This document shows positions 16,758 through 24,194 of a stretch of 64,000 bases of DNA, piece after piece. Origin of the DNA: Streptomyces sp. HUAS MG91 (lineage in GTDB: Bacteria; Actinomycetota; Actinomycetes; Streptomycetales; Streptomycetaceae). The stretch covers positions 7,936,001-8,000,000 of the forward strand of contig NZ_CP159534.1 in assembly GCF_040529335.1 (NCBI RefSeq), in the 5' to 3' direction. Made by a program: the position numbers and the translations under genes. The notes beneath the pieces were generated by a model, which made no database searches, was not told where the DNA came from, and saw only the letters and a program-made list of their open reading frames with translations. Position 1 is the first letter of the stretch; every line of letters starts with the position of its first letter.

Positions 16758-17062
16758 GGGCAGGCCCTCTTGTTGTCGGCGGCGGTGCGGGCGGACTCGG
16801 CCAGTTCGGCGAACTGGCCGGCGAGCTGGGCGATGACGTCCGGGCGCAGCTTGTAGTACGTGAAGCGGCCGCACGGCTCCGTATCCACGACCCCCGCCTC
16901 GCGCAGGACTCTCAGGTGGTTGGAGAGGTTCGTCTGGCGTGCGCCGGTCTCCTCCACCAGGTGGGTGGTGCACAGCGTCTCGCGGGCGAGCAGGGTCACG
17001 ATCTGGAGCCTGAGCGGGTCGGCCAGCACCCGGATCAGGTCAGTGTCGACTGACGTCATCAT
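16754..17062 (-). CDS. arsR: ArsR-family repressor of the acr3 operon
   Basis: A 102-residue winged-helix protein with the recognition helix near residues 43-55 (Gln-Thr-Asn-Leu-Ser-Asn-His-Leu). Inducer cysteines differ from the first arsR: Cys31 in Leu-Cys-Thr-Thr-His and Cys64 in Glu-Pro-Cys-Gly-Arg, a CmtR-like placement. It overlaps acr3 by four bases and is divergent from arsC. Palindromes at 17066-17115 just upstream are its likely operators, controlling both arms. A second ATG directly follows the first. Confidence 0.88.
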   Translation of the reverse strand: MMTSVDTDLIRVLADPLRLQIVTLLARETLCTTHLVEETGARQTNLSNHLRVLREAGVVDTEPCGRFTYYKLRPDVIAQLAGQFAELAESARTAADNKRACP

Positions 17063-17065
17063 GGA

Positions 17066-17115
17066 CTGATACTCTCACATCAGTGGCTGCTGATGCCACC
17101 GGGTGCTGATATCAG
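17066..17115. promoter_or_regulatory. ArsR operator palindromes between arsR and arsC
   Basis: CTGAT at 17066-17070 pairs with ATCAG at 17079-17083, and a perfect CTGATATCAG palindrome occupies 17106-17115, with a further CTGAT at 17089-17093. Repeated CTGAT half-sites between divergent arsR and arsC genes fit dimeric ArsR binding over both promoters. Confidence 0.65.
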
Positions 17116-17168
17116 TCGGCCCTGACTTCGCCGTTCGGCGGCGCTCACGAGATCAAGAGAGACCTCTG

Positions 17169-17582
17169 ATGTCCGACAAGCCCTCTGTGCTCTTCGTCTG
17201 TGTCCACAACGCCGGCCGTTCCCAGATGGCCGCCGCCTGGCTGACCCACCTGGCCGGAGACCGTGTCGAAGTTCGCTCGGCCGGTTCGAACCCCGGCAAG
17301 GAAGTGAACCCTGCCGCCGTCGAGGCCATGGCCGAGGTCGGCATCGACATCTCCGCCGAGACCCCGAAGATCCTGACTGTCGACGCGGTCAAGGAGTCGG
17401 ACGTCTGCATCACCATGGGCTGCGGCGACACCTGCCCCGTCTTCCCCGGCAAGCGCTACCTCGACTGGAAGCTGGAGGACCCGGCGGGCCAGGGTGTGCA
17501 GGCCGTACGTCCGATCCGGGACGAGATCAAGGTTCTCGTCGAGGGCCTGATCGCCGAGATCGCCCCGGAGCCGGAGGCATGA
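17169..17582 (+). CDS. arsC: Arsenate reductase, thioredoxin-coupled low-MW phosphatase type
   Basis: A 137-residue protein with the P-loop Cys-Val-His-Asn-Ala-Gly-Arg-Ser (Cys11 to Ser18) and resolving cysteines at Cys80, Cys85 and Cys89 in Met-Gly-Cys-Gly-Asp-Thr-Cys-Pro. It reduces arsenate to arsenite in the cytoplasm. The stop overlaps the start of the thioredoxin reductase gene, which fits a thioredoxin or mycothiol-type electron supply. ATG 17169 has GAGAG upstream. Confidence 0.93.
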   Translation: MSDKPSVLFVCVHNAGRSQMAAAWLTHLAGDRVEVRSAGSNPGKEVNPAAVEAMAEVGIDISAETPKILTVDAVKESDVCITMGCGDTCPVFPGKRYLDWKLEDPAGQGVQAVRPIRDEIKVLVEGLIAEIAPEPEA

Positions 17583-18574
17583 CCGCCACGTCGCCTGCCG
17601 CCGCCGACGACGGCATACGCAACGTCATCATCATCGGCTCCGGACCGGCCGGGTATACGGCCGCCCTGTACACGGCCCGTGCCAACCTCAAGCCGCTGCT
17701 CTTCGGCAGCTCGATCTTCGTTGGCGGTTCACTGACCACGACGACCGAGGTGGAGAACTTCCCCGGCTTTCCCGAGGGGGTGGACGGCCCCGTCCTCATG
17801 GACAGCATGAGGACGCAGGCCGAGAGGTTCGGCGCCGAGATGCTGGACGACGATGTCGTCGAGGTCGACCTGACCGGCTCCGTCAAGACAGTCACAGACA
17901 GCGCGGGCACCGTGCACCGGGCGAAGACGGTGATCATCGCGACCGGCTCCGGCTACCGCAAGCTCGGCCTGCCCAAGGAGGACACCCTCTCCGGGCGGGG
18001 CGTGTCCTGGTGCGCGACGTGCGACGGCTTCTTCTTCCGCGACCGCGACATCGTGGTCGTCGGCGGCGGCGACACTGCCATGGAAGAGGCCACCTTCCTC
18101 ACCCGCTTCGCCCGCTCGGTGACCATCGTGCACCGCCGCTCCACCCTGCGTGCCTCGCAGGTCATGCAGAACCGGGCGTTCTCCGACGACAAGATCTCTT
18201 TCGCCTTCGACAGCGAGATCGCCGAACTCCACGAGGAGAACAGCATGCTGAGCGGGCTGACCCTGCGCGACACCTTTGAGGGCAGTACCCGCAAGGTTGA
18301 CGCGACGGGACTGTTCATCGCGATCGGGCACGACCCGCGCACAGAACTGTTCACCGGACAGCTGGAGTTGGACGCCGAGGGCTATCTGAAGGTGGATGCA
18401 CCCTCGACGCGTACGAACATCCCGGGAGTCTTTGGTGCGGGCGACGTAGTCGACCACACCTACCGTCAGGCGATCACGGCGGCCGGTTCGGGGTGTGCCG
18501 CTGCCCTGGATGCCGAGCGGTACCTGGCCGGCCTCGCAGACAGTGAGAAGGCGCTCGCCGCGGTTACTGCGTGA
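17579..18574 (+). CDS. arsT: Thioredoxin reductase of the ars cluster
   Basis: A 331-residue flavoprotein with FAD-binding GSGPAG at residues 20-25, the redox-active Cys145-Ala-Thr-Cys148, and a GGGDTA NADPH-binding motif near residue 162. These are the hallmarks of low-molecular-weight thioredoxin reductases. It overlaps arsC by four bases and regenerates the reductant for arsenate reduction. The same arsC-arsT pair is known from Streptomyces arsenic plasmid clusters. Confidence 0.92.
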   Translation: MTATSPAAADDGIRNVIIIGSGPAGYTAALYTARANLKPLLFGSSIFVGGSLTTTTEVENFPGFPEGVDGPVLMDSMRTQAERFGAEMLDDDVVEVDLTGSVKTVTDSAGTVHRAKTVIIATGSGYRKLGLPKEDTLSGRGVSWCATCDGFFFRDRDIVVVGGGDTAMEEATFLTRFARSVTIVHRRSTLRASQVMQNRAFSDDKISFAFDSEIAELHEENSMLSGLTLRDTFEGSTRKVDATGLFIAIGHDPRTELFTGQLELDAEGYLKVDAPSTRTNIPGVFGAGDVVDHTYRQAITAAGSGCAAALDAERYLAGLADSEKALAAVTA

Positions 18575-18587
18575 CGGCGCCGCCTGT

Positions 18588-18621
18588 CCGGCACAGATTC
18601 CCGCTGTGGTGCTTGTGCCGG
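18588..18621 (+). terminator. Possible terminator hairpin after arsT
   Basis: CCGGCACA at 18588-18595 is complementary to TGTGCCGG at 18614-18621, 13 bases after the arsT stop. There is no T-run, as is common in Streptomyces, and the loop is 18 bases, so the call is tentative. Confidence 0.35.
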
Positions 18622-18859
18622 GCAGTGTTGCTATCGGACGGGGTGGGCGACGATCAGACGGCCGGGTCCAGGATCGCCCGAACTGCCTTCAGACCGTCCT
18701 CAGCGCGTGAGGATCTGCCCGTGGCTCGCTGTGGGACCGAGCAGATCAGGGCGCCCTTTACGCCCGGCGGCATGGGTTCCGTGGCGAGCGTGTTGAGGGG
18801 CGAGGAGTTGCTCGACCGGATCGGCGATCGGCTCACGAGGTCCCCGCTCGTACGGTGCT

Positions 18860-19192
18860 TCACGCCAGGGACCAGCCGAGTTGTGCGCGGACATCCGGGG
18901 GCAGCACGTCCTCTTGGCCGTCCTCGGCGATGTACACGGCTCCATTGCCGAGCGCCTGGCGGTCTTCGGCAAGGCGACCGATGCGGTGAACGTACGGCCA
19001 GTCCGGATTGACGGCGAGGTACACGGGGAGGTCCGGGTCCAGGGTCTGGAGCTGGTGGAGCAGTTGTCCGACGGTGATGATCTTCGGCAAGGGGGCCTCC
19101 GAGGCAGGGGAGCCGACGTGGGCGGGGCGTAGCCGTGGTTCGAAGATTCCTTCGTTGACCTGCGGTTCTTCGACGCGGTCGTACGTTGACAT
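18860..19192 (-). CDS. Hypothetical protein
   Basis: A 110-residue protein from ATG 19192. Of the two overlapping frames here this one is chosen because it reads as a folded protein: a Leu-Leu-His-Gln-Leu-Gln-Thr-Leu-Asp-Pro-Asp-Leu helix and turn, then Val-Tyr-Leu-Ala-Val-Asn-Pro-Asp and a Pro-rich C-terminus. No family is recognised. It is the first gene to the right of the arsenic island and could be the last gene of the transfer module's flank. Confidence 0.5.
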   Translation of the reverse strand: MSTYDRVEEPQVNEGIFEPRLRPAHVGSPASEAPLPKIITVGQLLHQLQTLDPDLPVYLAVNPDWPYVHRIGRLAEDRQALGNGAVYIAEDGQEDVLPPDVRAQLGWSLA

Positions 19193-19280
19193 GGTCGAGC
19201 GGCAGGTCTCCAGTCATCTGCGGCAGTGCCCGTCTGCCGTGGGCGAACTGGGCCCATTGCTGGGGCTAATGCCGCCGTGC

Positions 19281-19305
19281 CGCAGGGGGAATGAAACGGT
19301 CGCCC
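19281..19305 (+). repeat. 25-bp repeat element, copy 2
   Basis: Matches 1491-1515 at 22 of 25 positions, same orientation. Its last bases run into the hairpin at 19297-19329. Confidence 0.35.
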
Positions 19306-19329
19306 CGAGGGCTGTGCCCGAGGCGACCG
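19297..19329. terminator. Hairpin, possible terminator or attenuator
   Basis: CGGTCGCC at 19297-19304 pairs with GGCGACCG at 19322-19329, with inner G/C-rich pairing possible. It lies just before a short rightward open frame and could also end leftward transcription. Confidence 0.4.
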
Positions 19330-19347
19330 GTGGCGGAGGAGAAGTAG

Positions 19348-19551
19348 TTGCGAGACGACGAGAAGACCGCCTACAACGAGGCTGTTGATGATGCCGTTGC
19401 GGGTTCACTGGGGCGGACCCGCATGGCGGATGGCCGTCGTGTCGAACTGAGCGTCGAGGAGCTGGCGATGGCCGTAGGCGTGAAGAAGTCGCCGTCGAGG
19501 TGGGACGAGGGTATGGACGACCCCGCGACTCAAGGTCCTGTTCAGCGCTGA
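19348..19551 (+). CDS. Short open frame, possible small protein
   Basis: A 67-residue frame from TTG 19348 with a strong GGAGGAG six bases before it. The product is acidic and helical, with a Val-Glu-Glu-Leu-Ala-Met-Ala-Val-Gly-Val segment that might be half of a helix-turn-helix. It overlaps the 3' end of the convergent DUF317 gene by ten bases. It could be a remnant; no function is proposed. Confidence 0.35.
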   Translation: MRDDEKTAYNEAVDDAVAGSLGRTRMADGRRVELSVEELAMAVGVKKSPSRWDEGMDDPATQGPVQR

Positions 19552-20399
19552 CGGCGGGAACGGCCATGATCAGCAGTGGAGTCCGTGTTCGTCGTTGGCG
19601 CCTTCGCTGTGGCGAGCTGCGGCACGTAGGGCCTGCGGTCCAAGGCGGCCCGTACAAGCGGAGCCGTCGGCGACGGCTCCGCTAGGCGTACGTTCACCAG
19701 GGCGCGATGGGGCTCGGGGATCTCCTCGACGCGGCGCACGACGGCGTTGCCGCTGGTGAGGGCAGCTGCGGCTGCGGCACGTAGGTGCGGCAGTGTGAAC
19801 GCGCTGAAGTAGGCCCGCCAGGTGGAGGCCACGCGCGGGTCCGCGCCGGCGGCGACCCGCCACATGGACCTCGGCGGGGAGAGCAGTTCGTCGTATTCGT
19901 GGATCCAGTGGGTGCGGGTACGTACTCCGGCATGCCCGTCTGGGGAGAAGCTCCAGTAGGGTCCACTGCCGCGTACGAGCTGCCAGTTGTGGCGACGGAA
20001 CACCCCCTCGTGGCCGTCGCCGATGTAGTGGGGTCCGCCGCTGAAGTAGTCGCGGAAGTTGCTCGGCAGGCTGCGCACGAGTGTGTCGGCGAAGCCGGCG
20101 ACGACCTCCTGCGGGGTGTTCCGGTCGAAGGTGGTGATCCAGTCGGGAACGCCGAGAGGATCCTCGGCGTACGTGATCGTCCAGCCGCCGTAGTGACTCG
20201 CCTCGGTGTTGGCGATCCGGACGCGCTGGCAGGGGCTGGTGAAGTAGGTGTCGGTGCCGAACGCGATGCTCTTCGTCCAGCCGGGCGCGAAGTTGAGGAC
20301 GTCGAGGACCGGAGCGGTGGAGCCGGGCCCGGCGAGGTAGAGCGGGGCCACGAGGACCTCGGTGCCGGGGGAGAGCGCGGCGAGATCGACTGCGGGCAT
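19542..20399 (-). CDS. DUF317-type protein
   Basis: A 285-residue protein with two related halves, as in DUF317 proteins of Streptomyces: each has a Trp/Phe-rich region ending in a His- or Arg-rich segment (first about residues 30-130 with Ser-Pro-Cys-Gln-Arg-Val-Arg-Ile-Ala, second about 135-200 with Trp-Ser-Phe-Ser-Pro-Asp-Gly). The tail after 245 is disordered. DUF317 genes are frequent on integrative elements but have no known function. It is the last gene of the long leftward operon. Confidence 0.65.
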   Translation of the reverse strand: MPAVDLAALSPGTEVLVAPLYLAGPGSTAPVLDVLNFAPGWTKSIAFGTDTYFTSPCQRVRIANTEASHYGGWTITYAEDPLGVPDWITTFDRNTPQEVVAGFADTLVRSLPSNFRDYFSGGPHYIGDGHEGVFRRHNWQLVRGSGPYWSFSPDGHAGVRTRTHWIHEYDELLSPPRSMWRVAAGADPRVASTWRAYFSAFTLPHLRAAAAAALTSGNAVVRRVEEIPEPHRALVNVRLAEPSPTAPLVRAALDRRPYVPQLATAKAPTTNTDSTADHGRSRRQR

Positions 20400-20426
20400 G
20401 GGCAGTGCTCCGAAGGGGGAGACGGT

Positions 20427-20891
20427 TCAGCGGGCGCGGCGGGAGCGCGCGGCCGAGGTGGACGCGGGCTCGACGGCAGCGGTGGGGCGCGACGGCTGCA
20501 CTCCGTTGCGTGGAGAGCGGGACCGGGCTACCTGGGCTCGGCGCTGGTGCGCCGGCGCGGTCGCCGTCCGCTCGCGTTCCAGACGGAGCGCGGCCAAGCG
20601 GTAGGCGGCATGGTCCTGGCGCTCGCCGACGGCCAGCAAGTAGATCTCGCGCCGGTGCTGAGAAGTGGCGGGGGCGTCACGGAACTGGATGACCATCCGC
20701 CACCGGGTCTGCGGATCGACGTAGACCTTGTGACAGCCCGCCAGTTCTCGGGTGAGCGCCGCGCCGCGTTCGTTGCCGTGGACCAGGTGCTGCAGCTCCA
20801 GGAGTGCCAGATCGCGGACGCTCTCCGGGACGTTGCGCAGATCGGCCAGGGCCTCGGGGTGCGCGGCGAACGCGTAGCGGGCGGCCTTCAC
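20427..20891 (-). CDS. RelE/ParE-like protein without visible antitoxin
   Basis: A 154-residue protein from GTG 20891 with GGAGG six bases upstream, overlapping the previous gene's stop by four bases. Residues about 1-105 follow the RelE/HigB pattern: an N-terminal helix with Leu-Arg-Asn-Val-Pro, then Gly-Cys-His-Lys-Val-Tyr-Val-Asp, a Trp-Arg-Met-Val strand and Ile-Tyr-Leu-Leu-Ala-Val-Gly-Glu-Arg. The last 45 residues are a basic disordered tail. No antitoxin-like small gene adjoins it, so a toxin-antitoxin role is uncertain. Confidence 0.55.
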   Translation of the reverse strand: MKAARYAFAAHPEALADLRNVPESVRDLALLELQHLVHGNERGAALTRELAGCHKVYVDPQTRWRMVIQFRDAPATSQHRREIYLLAVGERQDHAAYRLAALRLERERTATAPAHQRRAQVARSRSPRNGVQPSRPTAAVEPASTSAARSRRAR

Positions 20892-21697
20892 CGGGCACCT
20901 CCGCGCGTCCGCGCCGCAGCGGGCGGCGGCGTTCGGGGCGTGCCGACAGCAGATGGCGGAACGGCCAGTGGGGCGGGCGGCTTGGCCGTCGATCGGGCAC
21001 GAGCGGCCTGTGCCCGGTGGGTCGAACTGGCATCTGGCGTCGGAGCGAGCGGGAGCGGAGTGGCGCGGGTCATGGCCCAGTCGTCGGCCGCTTCCGCCGT
21101 CGCGAACGTGCCCTCGCGCACGGTGTACGTCTGGAAGTACTTGTCGGTCTCTTCGAGGAAGAGCCGGTACGGGGCGGACGCCGAGTCGGGATGGTGGTCG
21201 TACACGAGCGTGCGAGTCTCGACGCCGAAGTCGAAGGTGCACGGGTTGTCGGTGAAGTCGTCGAGGACCTCGTACCGGCCGTCCGGGTTCGTGCGCAGTT
21301 GGTCTTCCAGGCGGGAGGTGAGGGCATCTGCGGGCCGGGGCCCGTGGTTACGGGTTGCCAGGGTGGCTTCCGGTGGGCAGCCCTGCCGGATCAGCCAGTT
21401 CTGGGCCAGGGGCACTACCGGGGCGCGCTCGACCTCGAAGGCGAACGTGCGCTGCTCGGTGTCCCGGGCGATGTGCAGGGTTACGAACTCGGCCTGCCCG
21501 GGAACGTCCCAGATGGCGGCCCGGTCGTAGAACAGAAAGTAGCTGTCGCGGCCGTCGGCGCTGTGGTGGTCGGCCATCGGCACGAACATGTCGTCCGAGA
21601 GCGTGACCCGGATGAAGTCGTCCTCGATGGTCTCTGTCGCGGCCTGGAAGCCGGCGAGCCGGTAGTCGTGTTCCAGGCTCTCGTAGAGGTCGTCCAT
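20888..21697 (-). CDS. Hypothetical protein of the transfer operon
   Basis: A 269-residue protein from ATG 21697, which lies one base beyond the stop of the preceding gene. It is acidic through residue 205, with Tyr-Phe-Leu-Phe-Tyr-Asp and Asp-Asp-Phe-Thr-Asp-Asn segments and likely a beta-rich fold, followed by a Pro/Ala/Thr-rich tail. No family is recognised. Its tight coupling on both sides indicates a working operon member. Confidence 0.6.
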   Translation of the reverse strand: MDDLYESLEHDYRLAGFQAATETIEDDFIRVTLSDDMFVPMADHHSADGRDSYFLFYDRAAIWDVPGQAEFVTLHIARDTEQRTFAFEVERAPVVPLAQNWLIRQGCPPEATLATRNHGPRPADALTSRLEDQLRTNPDGRYEVLDDFTDNPCTFDFGVETRTLVYDHHPDSASAPYRLFLEETDKYFQTYTVREGTFATAEAADDWAMTRATPLPLAPTPDASSTHRAQAARARSTAKPPAPLAVPPSAVGTPRTPPPAAARTRGGAR

Positions 21698-21698
21698 G

Positions 21699-22310
21699 TC
21701 AGGCCACCAGGTCCACTTCGGGCGTGGCCAGCAACCGGTGGTTGGGGCGCGCAGAACTGGTGGTGCAAGCACCGAACGGGTCATCAGGAGCCCGGAGGTG
21801 GAACAGGGTGGGGTCGAGGTGGTCGCGGTGCCACGTCGACGGGCCGGTCAGGCCGGCTTCGATGTCGGTGAGCTGCTGCCAGGCCAGCCACAGAGCGTGC
21901 AGGCGGGCGACGGCTTCGGAGTGTTCCTTCCACTGTTGGCACCATGGCCGTGAGGTGCTGACCTCGCGGCCGTAGACCGGCATCAGCAGGTGGTGGACCC
22001 AGTTGGCCAGCGCGGCGAGTTCCTCTTCGTACGCCTTGCCTTCGAGCGCCAGGATGAAGATCGACGTCGGTATCTCCTGTGGAGTGCCAGGTTCGGCAGA
22101 CGCGTTCGGACCTGCCGGACCTGGCACGCCGCTCGGGTCGATACCTTCGGACTCGGTGTCCGCCCCAGTGGACGGCTCATCGGTGAGTCGGGCAAGCGTC
22201 TCGCCCTGCTTGCGGCTCTCCGACACCAGCCGGGCGACTGTGGACACCAGATCGTCCAGATCGTGGTCCGCCACGCGTATCGGCTCGTTCTCCTGAGCGG
22301 GTTCAGCCAT
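21699..22310 (-). CDS. DUF4913-type protein
   Basis: A 203-residue protein. After a disordered, acidic N-terminal third, residues about 90-185 carry the features of DUF4913: Leu-Ala-Asn-Trp-Val-His-His-Leu-Leu, then Arg-Pro-Trp-Cys-Gln-Gln-Trp, a Trp-Leu-Ala-Trp-Gln-Gln-Leu helix and Trp-His-Arg-Asp-His-Leu-Asp-Pro. Such proteins recur next to transfer genes on Streptomyces integrative elements; their role is unknown. Confidence 0.65.
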   Translation of the reverse strand: MAEPAQENEPIRVADHDLDDLVSTVARLVSESRKQGETLARLTDEPSTGADTESEGIDPSGVPGPAGPNASAEPGTPQEIPTSIFILALEGKAYEEELAALANWVHHLLMPVYGREVSTSRPWCQQWKEHSEAVARLHALWLAWQQLTDIEAGLTGPSTWHRDHLDPTLFHLRAPDDPFGACTTSSARPNHRLLATPEVDLVA

Positions 22311-22404
22311 CGCTACCCCTTGGCGAGTTCGGGTGTTCGGGGTGGAGATGGTCCGGAGGAATCCGGGTTTGGCCCGGCCGGAGAACGGGTGTAGAAGCCG
22401 CCGT

Positions 22405-23596
22405 TCACCTGGGCCGATGGTGCCGACAGGCGCCGAGTTGGGGAGTCAGGAGTCGCAACGCGTGTGCGGCCTGCTGAGGTACAACTCCGTTGCCCAGCGC
22501 TGCGAGTTGAGCCGGACAGCCCAGCCCGGGGGTGGCAGTCACCCACCCCTGTGCAAGCCCCTGCATCCACTCCACAAACAGCGGGCTGAGCTGACCCGCT
22601 GCGTCGGTGGGGCGGGGTGCCGGACGCGTGGCCCGCTCCCAGCGGGCGATGGCCGCCGCGTACGGTCCCCAGCTCTGGGACCCTCCGGCCCGAACAAGGT
22701 GGGCGTCGCTGCCGGACATGCTCCGTACCCGTGTGTCGAGCGGGGCTTGGCCGTACGAGTGGAGGGCCTGATCGTGGTGCCCCGCAGGGAAGCCGCAGCC
22801 GGTGGCAGGGTCAAGTCCCCATTCCCATGGCGTTGATTCGGAGAGCACTTCGCCCCGTCGGATGCTTTCGGGGTGGGCAGTAGCCATTCCACCTCGTCGG
22901 CCAGGTTCGGGCCGTGGCCGCCTTGTTTCCGCTTCGTTGGGTGCTGACTGCCGCCGTTCGTCGCCAAGTTGCTGGTCGGTGTCTTCAGCAGCGGCGTCTC
23001 GCTCGGTGGGCCAGGCGGTGAGGAAGACCCGCTCGCGGCGATGCGGGGCGCCGACGTCGGAGGCGCGAAGCACGCACCAGCGCGCATCGAACCCGAGGTC
23101 GGCCAGGGAGCCAAGTACGGCGCCGAGTGCGCGCACAGCAGGCTGGCCTGCGGTGTCTCCCAGACACCACGGGCAGGGTTCCACGTCGCCAGGGGAACCG
23201 GCGGGGGAGGTGAGGAGTCCCCGGACATTCTCGATGACCACCAGACATGGCTTGAGGGCTTCGATGGCGCGGACCACGTAGAGCCACAGGCCGGACCGGT
23301 TGCCATCAACCAATCCGGCGCGACGGCCTGCGACGGAGACGTCTTTGACAGGGAAAACCTGCCGTCAGGACGCACACCCTCGGGACTTCCGCCCAGTTCA
23401 CGGATGTGATGTCGCCCAGGTTCGGGACGGTGGGCCAGTGCCGGGCAAGGATCCGGGCCGGGCCCGGATCGATCTCGGCGTGCCAGGCGAAGGTGCCGCC
23501 GAGGACGGCCTGGACGCCGAGGTCCAGGCCGCCGTACCCGGAGCACAAACTGCCGATCGGCGGCGCCGAGCCATTGATGGAGAGTTCAGCGGCCAC
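22405..23596 (-). pseudogene. C5-cytosine DNA methyltransferase with a one-base frameshift
   Basis: Two overlapping frames together make one methyltransferase. The first (from GTG 23596, with GGAG upstream) carries motif I, Ser-Leu-Cys-Ser-Gly-Tyr-Gly-Gly, and ends its homology at the catalytic Gly-Phe-Pro-Cys-Gln. The second frame resumes at once with Asp-Val-Ser-Val-Ala-Gly-Arg-Arg, then Glu-Asn-Val (motif VI), Ala-Pro-His-Arg-Arg-Glu-Arg-Val-Phe (VIII) and Gly-Asn-Gly-Val-Val-Pro (X). An extra A in the AAA run at 23344-23346 explains the shift. No restriction enzyme gene adjoins it. It is either inactivated or a sequencing error. Confidence 0.8.
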
Positions 23597-24194
23597 GACG
23601 CGGCTCCGGCAGATACGCGAGGCGCAGCGGCGAGGCTGGGGCGGGCGCGCTCGCCGCCGGCACCCGGTAGATGGAGTTCCTGGGCCGCGCCGAGCGGCTG
23701 AGCGCGGCCAGGGTGCGTGGCGGGGTGCCATCGAGGCGGTCCGCCGAACCGCGCAGAGAGTCGGCGGCCTCCTTGAGATTGAGCTGGACGAGCTCGAGGC
23801 GTTCCTGGACGACATCGAACGAGGCGCGTCGCCCGTCGCGCAGATTGGCGTTGTCGGGGTACTCGGCATAGCGCCGTAGGAACCCGATCTGGTTGAACGC
23901 CTCGGTGTGGTGCTCCACGGCCCGGCCGGCCGGAACCAATGCCTCGGTGTAGGCCCACATGACCGGGCCGAGGTCGAGCCCTGGATCGGAGTCGGTGTCG
24001 AGGAAGAGGACCTCGTCCGAGATGTTCCCGATCAACTCGGTCAGCGAGGACAGCCGGCGAGCCGCCGCACTCGGGGTTGGCGGACTGGCCGGAGCCGAGG
24101 GCACCTCGAAGTGGGGGAGCAGCCGCTCGAACTCGTGGGCAGCTCCGTACAGTTCCTGCTTCGCCAGAGCGGCGCGGCCGGTGTCATCGGTCAT
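23586..24194 (-). CDS. Hypothetical protein of the transfer operon
   Basis: A 202-residue, mostly helical and acidic protein. A long amphipathic segment covers about residues 100-150, including Leu-Val-Gln-Leu-Asn-Leu-Lys-Glu-Ala-Ala. Its start overlaps the end of the DnaB-N-like gene by four bases and its stop overlaps the methyltransferase start, so it is coupled on both sides. I recognise no family. Confidence 0.6.
   Translation of the reverse strand: MTDDTGRAALAKQELYGAAHEFERLLPHFEVPSAPASPPTPSAAARRLSSLTELIGNISDEVLFLDTDSDPGLDLGPVMWAYTEALVPAGRAVEHHTEAFNQIGFLRRYAEYPDNANLRDGRRASFDVVQERLELVQLNLKEAADSLRGSADRLDGTPPRTLAALSRSARPRNSIYRVPAASAPAPASPLRLAYLPEPRRGR

Noticed and set aside
16758..16973. 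Extended N-terminus of the Acr3 frame
   Set aside because: It lies wholly inside the arsR gene in another frame; the GTG at 16757 with GAGGG upstream fits the family length.
18575..18859. Extended minus-strand frames around 18654-19257 overlapping the 110-residue gene
   Set aside because: They are Arg/Pro-rich shadows of the shorter frame at 18860-19192, which has the more protein-like sequence.
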